Notes: generated by a model not told the origin, from the letters alone. DNA of 64,000 nucleotides from Pogonophryne albipinna (GCA_028583405.1 CM053253.1:14209112-14273111), one strand, 5' to 3'; shown: positions 15,901 to 28,714, numbered from the stretch's first letter. Numbers and translations: made by a program.

Positions 15901-16394
15901 AATAAATGTATTCATCATTCACCAGGCCTCTGTAAACAATATACAAATAATGATTTTCCTTTTAAGTGAACCCACCCCATTGACGAAGAAAAAGGAGAAT
16001 ATGATGCCTGGTTGTTGACTGTGTTTGCATTTCATGTGTACTTAGTGAGTATTTATTGCAGCTTGAATAAGCCAGAGAGTTTCAAACACAGGGAGGGACA
16101 TTATTAAAGATAATCCAAGTGACAGGTGCATGCTGAAATTCTACAGACAATAAACGTTAGCAAGTGACATTAACTATGTTATGTTTTAGTTTTTCCTCTC
16201 AAGCAAAACCAAGACAATAAAAGTGTATAAGAGAACAGGTGATACATTGGGAGGACAGGTAACTGAAGCTGGGCTGGAGCACTTCAGTACAAACAGAGAG
16301 AGTATAACATTATTTGAGAACAGAACCTTTTAAAGACTATAATCTTATTTTGTTTTAACTCAAACTCTTACTTAAATTAAATGTTCATGAAATA

Positions 16395-16655
16395 GCTACT
16401 CAGTATTTTCTTTTAGATTTTAGATTAATTGTTTTGTAAACTATTGAAAAATGTCCATCCCAGTTTCTCTAAGCCTCAGGGTATGTCTTTCAATTTTGTA
16501 TTTTGCTGGTCCCAAACCCTGAGATATTTAGTTTGATACTATGTAAAACAGAGAAAAGGTGTAAATCTTCATATCTGAGTGGATGGAAATGGCATTTTCA
16601 GTAATTTTTCCATGAAAAGCTACTCTCAGTCGATCAACTAATCAATGAGTTGGAA
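16395..16655 (+). repeat. Old interspersed repeat (attaatcga family)
   Basis: Contains 'aaaaatgtccatcccagttt', 'gagatatttagtttgatact' and a terminal 'cagtcgatcaactaatcaat', in the order expected for the plus orientation of the family noted at 10970. Confidence 0.5.
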
Positions 16656-18039
16656 GTCATCCACAAGTCATTGTACATCTGTTAAACTCAAATTAAAACC
16701 AGGTACCAACTTTAACACTGTATCGTTTGTTGTGTAAACTGTATAACCAGATCTCCCACATTTTTGTCATTCCTTCCCAAGTTGAAGGGTTATTTACACT
16801 TGGATTTAATAAAAACCCAGACTGAAAACCACTGGAATGTAATATTGCACCTTATGACCACAGGAATGCCCAGACTTTATTCAGGTGTTTTTTCTTTCTG
16901 CATTCCTCAGTGCAACACACCTGTGGGGTTGTAGTATAATGCAGCGACAACATGCCTGCCTGCACACACCGATAAAGTTTCCACACACAGTACTGAGGGG
17001 ATGTGGCCTCCTGAAATGTGACCCTAAGAAGAGAGCAGAGAGATCTGATCCATTCCTGGCCAGTTCTGCATGGAAGCCCAACAGACTGTGAGGTACAATG
17101 GAGGTCCTGTGAGCTCCTCAGATATATAGAAGAATATCCCCCTCCTTTAATTACAGCCTAGGAGAATCTGCTGACTTATGTGAGAAACTAATGAACAACC
17201 AATGAAGAAGGCCCAGGATGTCTAGGGGTGTTAAAGCATTTACAAGAACGAAGTGTAGTCCATAGGAGTTTAAAATAATTAGAAAACTGTTTGTGGATAT
17301 TAAAAATCTCCCATGCTGCAAGTGTGGTCCGATCGTATGTCAAACAATCCCCTGTTCTACAAACACAAAGCCGCGTTAGTGCTGAGCTCTTGTCCCAGGG
17401 GTCGAGATTTCAGATCCAGAGGTCAAGCATTCACTGTGCAGTAACACATAGACATACAGTGCAATATAAATGCAATGATGCTACACTGAAACTAAACCGC
17501 TGTTATATAACACAGTTAATGATTTCCCAAGAGACAAGGATAGCGAGCTTTGTCAAATATTGAGAGTGTAAGTGAGGGGAGAGAGGAAGCGAGTTTGTTT
17601 GGAAAAGACACACTTCAGGTGAAATATACAAATGAATCCAATTTTAAACGTGAAAAATATATATTTCAAATTTCACTCATGACAGAATATCCAGATTTGG
17701 CCCACAGGCCAAACAACAACAAACATTCAGAGTATAACAAAAGTTTGAGTCAGAAGCTGTATCCCTCTAGCTGTCTCTCAGACAGATGCAGATGCAGCAG
17801 ACATACAATGGGTCAACATCATCTAACACGCAGGGAGCACTTCCAGAAATAACCCCAGCTGCACATGAGTAGTGTCCCACTCTCACAAGCAAAGCACTCA
17901 GTTAACAAACAACATTATTTCACAGGAAGACATGGAGATGGAACAATACGTTGATTCATCAATACCTTGGTTGACATACAAATAACCCGTCTATATGTTG
18001 AAGTACTGGATTCTCAAATGGATAAGATGTGCTTCTTCA

Positions 18040-18150
18040 TGTTTTCATACATCATAGTAAACTGAATATCTTTGGGTTTTGAACTTTTGACTGGAGAAAA
18101 ACAAGACTTGTGAATATGTCACCTTGGCCTTTGTGAAGTGGGATGGGGTG
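18040..18150 (-). repeat. Fragment of the old interspersed repeat (attaatcga family)
   Basis: The block 'gtaaactgaatatctttggg' followed by 'aaaaacaagacttgtgaata' and 'caccttggcctttgtgaag' matches the minus orientation of the family at 10970. An open frame spanning it on the minus strand is therefore repeat-derived. Confidence 0.55.
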
Positions 18151-18721
18151 GAACACTACAGATTCCTCCATAGTAAAAGTTGCCATCCTAGAAAGAAGCT
18201 GTGCTAACGTCGCTTCAGATGGGATGTCACCATCAACAGACAAAACAACAAGCCACATCATGTGACTGTGGCCTGTGAAAGACAGGTCAAAAGCCCACAT
18301 GTCAAGGAGCTGGCAGTAAAAGGTGTGTGCTGTTAGTGTTGGGTGTGCAGATGAAGCTCTGCAGCTTGCAGTCTCTGTAAATGGCCTAATCTGTGACCCC
18401 GCAGGTCTGACCCAGAGTGGCTTTAGCAATGTTAGACAAAATGAGGGCAGGAAGACTGTCAGGCCGGCTTCATGTCAAAGCCTGGTAAAAACTCCAGGCT
18501 GCCTGCTGTGGAAGAGAAGATGAGCAGCAAGCATGCAGCAGGCACTCTGTCCTCTTCACACGCATCACCATTTTGTTATGTGCTTATATTTGCTTTGCCA
18601 TATGGAAGTATGAAACAACTTCCACTGGGACTCTGTAGTGCATGAGTGTTCATTTCCCATGCATGCATTACTGCTGACAGTTACAGTTCACTTAATCAGC
18701 TTTATTTCCCATTTCTCTTAC

Positions 18722-19019
18722 CTTGACGCACAGTTTTCAACCTGACTGGATCTTTGCAGAACTTAATCACATTTAAAATGTCATATAGGGGTAATCCAGA
18801 CACAGGCAGCCCCTCCACCTCCAGGAGCAGCTCCCCCTCACAGAGTTTACCGTCCTGGTACACCACAGCATCCTTCCTAACTTGCCCGATGTACGCAAAC
18901 TCTCCATGCTCTGCCCCGCCGCACAGATCCACATTCAGCACCCCGCAAGCGCCCCGGATAACCAGGCAGTCATTCACTTTAGTGATCCAGTGGTTTTTCT
19001 TTTGAATTACTTTTGACAT
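18722..19019 (-). CDS. magi1: MAGI1-like membrane-associated guanylate kinase scaffold, first coding exon
   Basis: This is the first coding exon of a MAGI-family scaffold protein, which organises receptors and signalling proteins at epithelial junctions and synapses through PDZ, guanylate-kinase and WW domains. The exon encodes 99 codons plus one base. It opens with MSKVIQKKNHW, the start I know for vertebrate MAGI1, as opposed to MSKTLKK for MAGI3 and MSKSLKK for MAGI2. It contains most of the N-terminal PDZ0 domain, including GGAEHGEF at about residues 34-41, GELLLEVEGLPVSGL around 62-76 and KDPVRLKTVRQG at the end. The reading frame stays open past the exon, but a consensus donor (CAAG|gtaaga on the minus strand) ends it at 18722, as in mammalian MAGI1. 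The rest of the gene lies beyond the left edge. Which teleost duplicate (a or b) this is cannot be decided from one exon. Confidence 0.88.
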
Positions 19020-19640
19020 GATGACTCAGGTACAAACCAAACCCGTTAGTTCCGCGGAATGGTGTAAAAACCAGCCGATGCATAGCACAGAAATAGTCCC
19101 AACAGACAGAAAACTTCATGGTGTTTGGGTGTCACTCCAAATCTGGACATGTTCACCCTTCTCCTGAGCCAAGGCATGCTGCTGCCAGCGCGTGTAAATA
19201 TCCAAAGTGGATCAAAATCCGGATTGTTTTTGCTGTTGTTTCCGCATCTTTGACAACAACACTCGCTCTGATTCCTCGCTATGGGATCTAATCCTCTCTC
19301 TTATTGCCCGCTTTACATCCAAGGACTCTTCTCCTCTCTAATCCTTTACTTCTGACTCCTGCACTGTCGTGTATTTCAGCTTTTTAAAACTTTCCAGGAG
19401 AAACATTTCCCTGTCCCGTGAGCAGGTTGGGCTGTTCACACAACCGGCGGCGCCTTTAAGCAGGTAAAGAGACAAGTTCATTCTCTGCTCCTGCGCTGTG
19501 GATGGAGACACTGAAGGAGGGAGGGGGCGCATGCGTCCAGCTGCTACTCCACGAGGGAAAATCCTACTATCCTAAAGCTCCTCCCCACTCCCCACACGCG
19601 CTCCAAACGGATTACAGCCATCAGCGTCTAACCCCCCAGG
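19020..19640 (-). promoter_or_regulatory. magi1: magi1 5' UTR and putative promoter region
   Basis: The sequence directly upstream of the magi1 ATG is visibly richer in CpG than its surroundings. It includes an NRF1-like palindromic core GCGCATGCG at 19527-19535 and GC-rich blocks such as 'ccggcggcgcc'. No TATA box was seen at a convincing position, which would fit a CpG-type promoter. The transcription start is not determined. Confidence 0.45.
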
Positions 19641-21540
19641 ACCTCAAGCGTTTAGTCTGTCTCTTTATTCATAAATAATGAAACTGCACCACAGAGACCA
19701 GTTTCTCTCTGAAGGCAGGTTAAGGGTTATTAAAGCTGTTCAAACCCTAGACTTAAAGCTATGTGACAACAGATGAGACATAAACTCAGGAGGACAACTT
19801 TATTTTGCCTTATTTTGAGTTTACATGAATTGTGATGTAATTGCAATAATTTGCTCAACACACCTCTAATATTCATCAAATGGAAAATCCCTTATTGAAA
19901 GGGCTTTATTCAATATTGAATACGTTTTAAATAGTGTCTTTTAATTGATATTGTTATTAATAGTAATAGAAGTTGTAGCAGTAACTCAAGTGTTGAGCCT
20001 CCCTGATGATGATGGCATGGTGAAATAAGACTTTATATGATATTGTATTTTTGGAGTAAATGCATTTAGTTACTTAAACAAATTGTCAATTCATTAAATA
20101 TCATGCATTAATGTAGATCAAAACTAATCAGCAGTACACATGTGCTAACAGGGGCCCTTTTAGTTTGAGGCCCAGGCAGTTGCCTATAATACTTTTTTGA
20201 GAATCTCCAACCTCATTAGTCATGAAATGATTATTTCATCAATCCAAATTGTAAATGTATTGTCCTGGAGATGTGTTTCTTCTCTCTCCCTGAAAGCTGC
20301 CATTTTGTAGGTCAACATGGGGTTTTTCCTCTGGCATCAATAAAACCAAACCAATTTGATTTTCACCAGTGAAAGGAACCCTTGTGAATGTCTAAAAAGT
20401 AACGTTATGCAAATAGCTGTGGTGTCTGCAGTTTGGAAAAGAGCATGCAGGGATCAGGTGAGAAACACATGCCACTGCAGGGAGAAACAGGCTCTCTGTG
20501 TGTTCTGCCTGTTCAGATAAAGTACAGTTACTGGCACTACAGGCTGCAAATGCAGTGGCCTGGATAGCAGTGCATAAAAGGCAGCTTTCCATCCCATTAC
20601 ATCTCAGTGTTGAGTGCTGGGAGTGTTCATGTTGACTCAGTTGTGTCACTTTTACTTCTGATGCTTGTACCATAAAAGTTTTCAGCAGCTAGGATATGTT
20701 GTTTGCTATATGTATTGCATGTCTGAGTGTATGGTAAACTAACCATGATACTTGGTATATCCTTTACTCTATGTGTTGCAAAGTAGGCTCTGTTCTGCTA
20801 GTCACATGGTACATGACATTCTCAGCGGGTAAAACCAACAGCTGCAGGCCGCTGGACGTGACATACATCCAGCTCTGATATGCTCTGACGGCTGAGGTGC
20901 TTCTAACAAACAGTTCTGTGATCAAATCTGAAAAGTTCACTCCAAACATCACAGCTTTACCTCTAATGGTTATTTTGATGGCTTAGTCTCATTTACATCA
21001 ATAATTGGTGTTGGATGGTTTCCTGTACTTTTCCAGTTTATTTGAGATACACTTGATCATTGACATTTCAATTAGTTACACTAAAGCCATCACAGCAAAT
21101 CAAAACTGGAGCAAAGTCTCAAGACTACAACATGAGTAATCAATCAATGATGACGTCCTTGAAATGAGACAAACAATATGTGGTGCTACTGATTCCCCAG
21201 ATTATAATTGACTGAACCCTTATAACCATTTCCCAACAACATAAAACTAAAAATATTTCCTTCAAAAAGTGAATCTTACAAGTTTCTTCACAGTGAAAAC
21301 ATGCCTCTTTAATTAAGAAAGTGGCTCTTTGATAAATGACAAAGGCTTCTTTGAGAATAAGGAAATGTGTGTGAATGGGGTTTCAACAAAAATCAATCAA
21401 TTGTTTGGCAAGTATAAACTAGATTAGCATCTGCCCTGGTGCATGTATAGTGGAGAAGTGTTATTTATAGTTTAACAGTGCTTGAAATCACCCTAAATCA
21501 GAACAATTAGGACAGCAAAGAAGGCTCAAAGGATATAAAT
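19641..21540. other. Intergenic, no feature recognised
   Basis: AT-rich DNA upstream of magi1. No exon-like frame with splice sites, no RNA gene and no clear repeat was recognised. 'caggggccctttt' near 20150 may be a hAT-type remnant. Confidence 0.5.
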
Positions 21541-21544
21541 AGTG

Positions 21545-21970
21545 ATGTTATGTAGTGCGCCGAGGCTTCGGAGCGTGGTTCGAGTAACGGTGCGTCCACA
21601 CGGCAGCGTTGCATGCTTCAATGGAGACGCTTCCCATTCACTTTGAATTGGGTAACGTCAGGCTTTGCCGAACTGCATTGTGGTTCCGTTGCGTCACCTT
21701 GCCTCCATTGCTTGTGTGTCCGGGGCGGGAGATTAATGTGATTGGTTGTTGGTCGAGCGCCAGGCACGGCCACCAGCAAGCTTCAAACCAGGAAGTTTTT
21801 GGTGAAGCGTGTATCGAGGCTTGTATCGTTTTAGGCCAGTGACGTCATTGATGACAAACGAAGCCTCGCTGCCCCTCGATACCACGTGACTGCTCAGGTA
21901 GTGCTTCAGATCGGTTGAAACCTGGTTGAAACCTGGTTGAAACACAACACCCATATTACCCCTCCTGTAC
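21545..21970. repeat. GC-richer block, possible degenerate DNA transposon
   Basis: An abrupt GC- and CpG-rich block ('gcgccgaggcttcggagcg' near 21560, 'aacgaagcctcgctgcccct' near 21860) in AT-rich surroundings, ending in three copies of a 12 bp unit ggttgaaacct(g) at about 21913-21943. It resembles a non-autonomous DNA element, but no clear terminal repeats were identified. Confidence 0.3.
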
Positions 21971-22028
21971 CGGGCCCGGTGCCACGATGGGAAGAGAGCT
22001 CAGACCCTCACTTATATAGAGGACGGAA

Positions 22029-22244
22029 CATGACATAAGTATAAATAAATAAATACATAAATAAATGTATGAATAAAAACATGAATAAATAAATATGGCA
22101 ATAGATAAATAAATACAGGAATAAATAAATGTGGGAATAAATACAAGAACAAATAAATACAATAATAAATAAATGCATAAATAAATATGGAAACAAATAA
22201 ATGAATGTATAAATAAATACATAAAAGTTGAGAATAAAACAGAA
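22029..22244. repeat. (AAATA)n-type tetranucleotide/pentanucleotide repeat
   Basis: Degenerate AATA/AAATAC/AAATG repeats. Hydrophobic-looking open frames on the minus strand (F, I, Y, L only) arise from this composition and are not membrane proteins. Confidence 0.9.
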
Positions 22245-22419
22245 CACACATTATTATAAATCTTTAATATATTTCTACATTTACATTTATTTATTTACGT
22301 ATTTCTGTGTCCGTATGCCATAGGCGGTCCTAACCTCAGTCTGAAACATGTTCAAAGAAAGCAACACTTCACACATCTCCTAACACTTCCCCTGTTCAAG
22401 GTACAAAGGCTTTTGCATT

Positions 22420-23005
22420 CAGGATTTTTTTAGATTTGTATTTAATTCTTATTTTCATTACTTTATTTTTTTAGTTTTAGTAAAACTTTTTTTTCATACT
22501 AAATAATATTTATATCTGTTTTTTTCAAGTTAGTTTTTATGATTGTATTATGTATTATATCATTATTTTATTATCATTATCATTTTATTTGATTATTTTT
22601 ATTATTATAATTATTATAATTTTAAAAAATGTTATTGTTTTTATATATATTTCATTTATTTTCATGTATTGTATTTTTTATCATATTTTATAAAATAAAT
22701 TATGTATTTATATTATTTTATTTTGTGTTATTATTATTTTGTATGTATTTATTTCAATTGTATCTTTCTTTTTTTATTATAATTTTGTGTATTGTTTTAT
22801 TATTATTGTTTTTATTATTATTTATTTAAATATTATTCATATTTGATCAATATTCATTGTTATTTGATTATTAATTGTTTATGTTTATTTTTTGGATTTA
22901 TTTATTCATTGTGTTTTTACTTGTCATTTCTTTATTGTCATTATACTTTTTTAGGAATTTATATCACTTTTTTTTATTATAATTATTTAATTTATTATTT
23001 AGAAG
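22420..23005. repeat. Extremely AT-rich, T-biased low-complexity block
   Basis: About 590 bp of almost only T and A on the plus strand (TTTATTATTATT-like). The open frames through it are compositional artefacts. Confidence 0.85.
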
Positions 23006-23009
23006 CATT

Positions 23010-23090
23010 AGAGCATGCTGGGACTTGAACCACTGACCCTCAGGTTGGAAGACATCCATTTACCCCCTTGAGTCCCTTGAGCCAAAGTCA
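23010..23090 (-). repeat. tRNA-like SINE remnant
   Basis: Read on the minus strand, a tRNA-like segment contains an A-box-like 'tggctcaaggg' and a near-perfect B box GGTTCAAGTCC (plus-strand positions 23021-23031). The acceptor stem does not pair well, so a tRNA-derived SINE is more likely than a functional tRNA gene. Confidence 0.45.
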
Positions 23091-23284
23091 CACCCACATA
23101 TTGCATTAACATCTTACATTATAAAATTATCTTACATTAAAAGCTTCTACCTTCAAGCTTTATAATCTGTACAATGGTATTTTACCTTTTAAGTACATGT
23201 CCGTTACAAGGCAAACATTTCCTTTCATGACATTTTAACTAAGACAAAGTACACTAGAGTGAAGTAACCGTACAGTGTTTTCAG

Positions 23285-23362
23285 GTAGATCAGCAGGTGG
23301 GCTGTGGACCAGCTGGAAGGTAGTTGACTTTCAATCGCAGGGTCCCTGGTTCAACAACCGAT
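23285..23362 (+). repeat. tRNA-like SINE remnant
   Basis: Plus-strand segment with 'gtagttgactttcaatcgca' followed by B-box-like 'ggttcaacaacc' at 23348-23359. It has the order of a tRNA-derived SINE head but is degenerate. Confidence 0.4.
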
Positions 23363-23582
23363 CAATATGTCTCTCTTTTTGTTTATACAAGCTACAGCTA
23401 AATGTAACAATGTAGTTAATAAATGTATTCTTTGATGTTGTTTAGCCTTTCTGAGGCTATAACATGGTTAAGTTTACGAATATGATTAAGGACTAAAAAT
23501 CCCTCTTTGCAATGTTTACCAGCCTCCTGAGTTTAAAGCCACCAGGCTTTTCAATCACAACCATTAAACTGGAATATATCAA

Positions 23583-23680
23583 GTTTCAAGATTCAAGGCT
23601 TTATTGTCATGTGCACAGTAGCTACAGTGTAGATATGGCAATTCAAAACGTAGGTCACAGGCTCCTCCAACAGTGCAACA
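23583..23680 (-). mobile_element. LINE/SINE 3'-tail fragment
   Basis: 'ttcaaggctttattgtcatg' followed by 'tgcacag' is the minus-orientation 3' end of a common teleost retroposon. Only the tail is present, consistent with 5' truncation. Confidence 0.5.
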
Positions 23681-23681
23681 T

Positions 23682-23786
23682 CAGTGTTTCCCCTACCATT
23701 GTCTTGGCGCTGCGCCCCTCCAACGGAGCCCCACCAACGGAGCCCCACCAACGGGGTTTTAGTGTTTTTGACCCTAAGAAACACTG
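23682..23786. mobile_element. Short hAT-like MITE
   Basis: Ends in CAGTGTTTC on the left and GAAACACTG on the right, the inverted-repeat signature of hAT-type MITEs. It encloses about 105 bp with three copies of 'ccaacgg(a/g)gccc'. The flanking 8 bp do not match as a target duplication, so it is old or rearranged. Confidence 0.55.
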
Positions 23787-24292
23787 ATGCATTAATCAAT
23801 AACAATAATCCACAGCTCCTCTCGATGCTCCAGAGGATTTACAAAATATATATCCCAACACCAATAAATTGAACAAAATTCTTGCTACACAGCAACACTT
23901 TGTTTATCTGGTTCCCTTGTGAAGACAAATGAGAAAAGCCTGACTTTGAGTGGTAAATAAAGGTGTGCTCGCAGCAACAACAGGGAAATAATGAACGTAA
24001 ATCCTCCAGAATTGTGTAACAAAGATGGTGTTTGGTTTTATGAGCGACAGTAATTGGCCGTTCAAACCTCCGGAATGCTGTGAGTCCACAATCAATGCAC
24101 AGTAATTAAACATTAACCAGCAAAGTCAAGCATAGCATCGACCTGCCTCAGGGCAGACAATGAAAGAAACTGCATCAAAGTGCTCGAAACTCAAGTAGTT
24201 TCATTGAGGCACATATTAACTTTGTAAAATATTCTCTTACTTATTGTGATGTATTGATTATCCTAATGAATCTGTTCATGCTTTATGAATCA

Positions 24293-24294
<2 letters not shown>

Positions 24295-24382
<88 letters not shown>
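24295..24382. repeat. (CA)n microsatellite
   Basis: A pure CA tract of about 88 bp. Confidence 0.99.
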
Positions 24383-24383
<1 letters not shown>

Positions 24384-25302
24384 TCAAAGAGAAAGGAGTT
24401 AAAACAGTCAGAGATTATTTTAATCTATAAATAGAATCTTTTTTTCTCCATGAATATGGTTTCCCATGGCAGACTGATTTAACCACTCATCTGATATAAA
24501 ATACTAACCTCATCTCAAACTGTACTTGGAAAATAAGATTTAGAATATATTCCTGCAAACAATTAACACCAGCCATTTGGATTATTTATATTGTACTTTC
24601 AGTTTAATACTTTAAATTAGCTGTTTGAAATTATATTAAACTCTCTTTGATGAATACTGACATCAGATTTAGTAAAAAAAAAAACATGTTGTTATGAATT
24701 GGCACTATACATTCTTAGAGTAACTGGTTTAGTATTAAATAAGATGGATGTCCAGTCATCCAGCAGCAGTGTTGGACAGACGGATGCCTTCAGTTACCTT
24801 CTTGTGCATGTGAGAGAGATTAGTGCCGCACAGTTGAACAGCTGGGCAGTGGAGTTTAGAAAGATTTATTTCTGTTTCACATGAACAAAATACCCAGCAT
24901 GCTCTGCACTTTGCATGTCACACACTGTGTTCTTCATATCGCTGCTCAGTGTTTTAATCTCATGGGAAGTTACCAGGCAACCTGAGAATGCTGAGAAACA
25001 ACCTCAGTTTGTGGAATACAAAGCGTATTGACAAAGATACATTTTGCAGCTATTTGTAAGACACACATCTTAGGGGCACAGTGTTTGTGCTTTGTGAATT
25101 TGTGGGAAACAGAATAATGTACACCTGCGGAGGATCAGATGGCTGCAGGGTTTGTTAAATAATGCAGCAGTTACCAGCTGAATCCTCATATTCCAGATGT
25201 CTCACATGACACAAGGTTGTCTTTTAAAGAAACCTGTGAGACATGCAGCAAGCAGGAGTTGCATTTTAATGAGCACAATTTTCAATTGTTTTTTTATATG
25301 AT

Positions 25303-25304
25303 AC

Positions 25305-25347
<43 letters not shown>
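25303..25347. repeat. (TA)n microsatellite
   Basis: An alternating TA tract with one AAA interruption. Confidence 0.95.
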
Positions 25348-25352
<5 letters not shown>

Positions 25353-26129
25353 GCAAACATTTGCTTATATTAAATGTGGCAAAACTGCATGAAGGAAAAG
25401 CATAATTGCCAAAAACAGTGCTTAATAGGAAGTCTAATATTGTAATCATGACTGGCCTGTCAAAATGTCTTCCTGTTGAGAGAAGGCAGAGGAGAGAGTG
25501 GGGGTGGGGATGAGAGAGATGAACAGATGAAGCAAGATATTGAAACACAAACCAACTCAAAAACGGATATGCACAATGGCAGAATGACAGAAAATGAAAT
25601 ATTGCAGCAGAAAATGATTTTGTAATGATGATTTTGACCACTCTTTAAAAAGGAGGGCATGTCCTGTGTCTTAACTCATAGAAAGTGAAAGTAGGGACGA
25701 GGAAGACGTGATGATGATAAAGCGACGGGAGTTGTCATGCAGTGGATGTTGTACCATCCAACCCCCTCCCTTACATAAGACACACGCTTGGCTGAAGGCA
25801 TAGAAAACAAGGCCTGTCCCCATGCATTGAGCCTTCCCCTTCACTGGTTCTTAACCATGCAGTACAAAACAGAAGCAGACAGTGAGCAATATTGAATTAT
25901 TCAGGCAGTAACGGAGCGACCGGGTCTGTGTTGAACTTTAGTCTGAAAAGCAAATTTGTGAATTCAAAAAGGCAGAGTTGTTTGTTCATGCAAATTCCCA
26001 GGGTGAGATTTTTGTTGTGAAAACATTTATTGTAGTATTCATTATGGATGTCTGGAGGTATCCATAGATCTCTTCATTTTGCTCTCAAAGTGCACCAGAT
26101 TGATGCAGTTAACTTCAATATTTAAAATT

Positions 26130-26510
26130 AAATCTTCCCGGGGGAGCTTGCCCCCGGACCCCCCTATGTGAGGTCCACACACCACCTAGAAAAATAGCAC
26201 TTTACCCCTGCTTACATCTACAGTATATGCCGTGAGCTGATTATCGAGCCTTCATTGTAACAGTCGCGGGTACGCTGTGTATATGCGTGGGGATTGTTGC
26301 AGTAGAAAATTCCACTGTAGTGACCGGTACATTAATGGGAAACCCTAAATGTTTGAGCACCCTCTATGAAACGTCAAGCTACCCCACAGCACCCCCAAAA
26401 TAAATCTCTGGTGCCGCCACTGAGCCTGACTTGTGTTGGGGGGCCCGACTTTTTTTTTTCTCCAAAGGGGGGGCCTGACAGAAAAAGTTTGAGAACCACT
26501 GACTTAAGGG
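26130..26510. mobile_element. Degenerate hAT-type DNA transposon remnant
   Basis: The right edge reads 'gaaaaagtttgagaaccact', a frequent hAT terminal sequence, preceded by 'gggggcccgac' and 'aaagggggggcct'. The left part has 'cccgggggagcttgccccc'. There is no coding capacity. Borders are approximate. Confidence 0.5.
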
Positions 26511-26549
26511 AAGCCTAAAATGAATGGCTTGCTGATCCCATGAATACTA

Positions 26550-26800
26550 GCAACACGTTCTCACTCCCAACCCGTCACATTTTGACGGTCGGTCAGGGCC
26601 CCTCCCCGTCACTCTATTACGGACAGGGTACCCCTTGAGAGACAGTTTTCAACGGGCAGGGCGTCCCATTGACTTGCATAGAGCTCCCTGAACGTTGGTA
26701 ATAGAGGAGTTGGGATCGCAGCGAAATGCTCTCCGCAGATCCATTCTCACAGCGTTTATCAACCTTTATTTAACTCAATATCAAGCCACACTTATTGTTT
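26550..26800. repeat. Percomorph-type interspersed repeat
   Basis: 'aacacgttctcactcccaac' followed by 'cgtcacattttgacggtcgg' is a combination I recognise from repeats common in percomorph genomes. The family and right border are not determined. Confidence 0.45.
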
Positions 26801-27302
26801 TTACTTCTTTATTTTAATTGAATAATGTAGGACTTTTGTTGCCGTCAGTGATGGGGAGAGTAAGGGCTCAGAATACTGAAATCTGTATTGTTTCATTGTT
26901 TTTTCCTTCTAATTTTGTATTATTTTCTAAACCAGACACTGTTATTTACTCAACAATAACACATAATTATCCTTGTGTTTATTTATTTGTTTGATTAATA
27001 AACACAAGTTGGAGTCCGTCAGGACCGAGGGTCGGAGCAGCTCATAGTAGTTGCTTTAGAGAATTTTACACCAGGAAGTAAGTATTCTCTCCGCTTCGCT
27101 TGACAAACCCCCTGATAGTCCTCAAGCTCTGTGATTGGATGTTTGAGTGTGCGCCGAGGGTTACGCCGAGCGTCGAACAGCACTTGAAATGGGATGGAAC
27201 CACGGCAGACTGTCCAAAACTGGATTTGAACGGGTCCACCCCATCCCCCCCTCCCCCACCCCATCCCCAGAACTACACATGCTGGCAATTGTGTGTTTCG
27301 CA

Positions 27303-28714
27303 CAACCCGGTATCACGGCAAGACGTGAACATGTGACGATTTATCATGCTGGGAGACGTGAAGATGTCACGATTTCGTCCCTTCAAACGTGACAGTTACA
27401 CGGTATTGTTAACCCATGTTAACCAGTGGAGAAATACCCGGAAATGCCAAGCAAATGCTACCCCGACGGTCGGTTGTTATTGTCAATATTAATATAATAA
27501 TGATTTATTTTTTAATAGTCACACTCCATTACGCCGATTTTCTTGTTGCCCCAGCTGGTCGACACCACTTTCAGCAGAAACAAAGGCTACATTAATGTAT
27601 TAAATCGATGTGTGTGGATCTATGATGTGGAACCGGAAACAGACATAGGCAAGATCCTCAGCTCGATGATTGGATGGTTTAGCTGCAATGCATGCTGGGA
27701 TTTGGTGTTTATGTGATGTGAAATCTGAAAACATTTTTTAAAAATAAAATAATACTTTATTCCGAGTGTGCTTACTTTTCTCTTTGAAAGTCATCACATA
27801 ACGGCATTGTAATACACGGTTCGGCTGCATTAAATATTACATATCTGCCGTAGTTCTCTATTTATAGAGCCCTGATGAGAAGACTTCTAATAAAATAATA
27901 CAATTCAATAACGTGCTTTAACCACCAGGTGTCCCTTTCTATCAGCTCTGCACCGTTATGGTGTAAATACAGCCTATCTACCAATTGGATCAAATATAAA
28001 AGTCAGCCGAATTAGTGTTGATACTGCAAGGAGACGTATTGTGTGAAAAGAAATGTAAGATGTTAATTGCTTATATATTTATGATCCACGTCACATATTC
28101 AGTTTTGGCGGCAGTTCTCCTGTTTGTCTAGATGTCTTCTCAGCAGGGCTCTATAAATAGAGAACTACGGCAGATATGTAATATTTAATGCAGCTGAACC
28201 GTGTATTACAATGCCGTTATGTGATGACTTCCAAAGAGAAAAGCAAGCACACTCGGAATAAAGTATTATTTTATTTTTAAAAAACGTTTTCAGATTTCAC
28301 ATCACATAAACACCAAATCCCAGCATGCATTGCGGCTAAACCATCCAATCATCGAGCTGAGGATCTTGCCTACGTCTGTTTCCGGTTCCACATCCACACA
28401 CATCGATTTAATACATTAATGTAGCCTTTGTTTCTGCTAAAAGAGGTGTCGACCAGCTGGGGCAACAAGAAAATCGGCGTAATCGAGTGTGACTTTTAGA
28501 AAATAAATCATTATTATATTAATATTGACAATAACAACCGACCGTCGGGGTAGCATTTGCTTGGCATTTCCGGGGATATCTCCACTGGTTGGGCCCATGG
28601 ATGTATATTGGGCCATGTTAACAATACTGTGTAACTGTCACGTTTGAAGGGACGAAATCGTGACATCTTCACGTCTCCCAGCATGGTAAATCGTCTTGCC
28701 GTGATACCGGGTTG
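27303..28714. repeat. Long inverted repeat (foldback element), arms about 580 bp
   Basis: The left arm, 27303-27884, is the reverse complement of the right arm, 28134-28714, with only scattered substitutions and small indels. One example is a 24 bp block beginning 'gggcccatgg' present only in the right arm near 28590. The 249 bp between the arms (27885-28133) is unpaired. Matching landmarks are 'cggtatcacggcaagacg' at 27309 against 'cgtcttgccgtgataccg' at 28692, and 'ctctatttatagagccc' at 27857 against its complement at 28147. No transposase frame was seen. It could be a foldback-type transposon or a chance duplication in inverse orientation. Open frames in the two arms are mirror copies of each other. 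Confidence 0.93.

Noticed and set aside
18052..18429. 125-codon minus-strand frame near magi1 exon 1
   Set aside because: Overlaps an old interspersed repeat and has no recognisable domain or supporting splice pattern.
21956..22251. Hydrophobic multi-frame open frames resembling membrane proteins
   Set aside because: All frames of an AAATA-type repeat give I/F/Y/L-rich products. There is no gene signal.
23010..23090. Possible functional tRNA gene on the minus strand
   Set aside because: The B box is good, but the acceptor and anticodon stems do not pair convincingly and a similar degenerate segment lies 270 bp away, so a SINE remnant is more likely.
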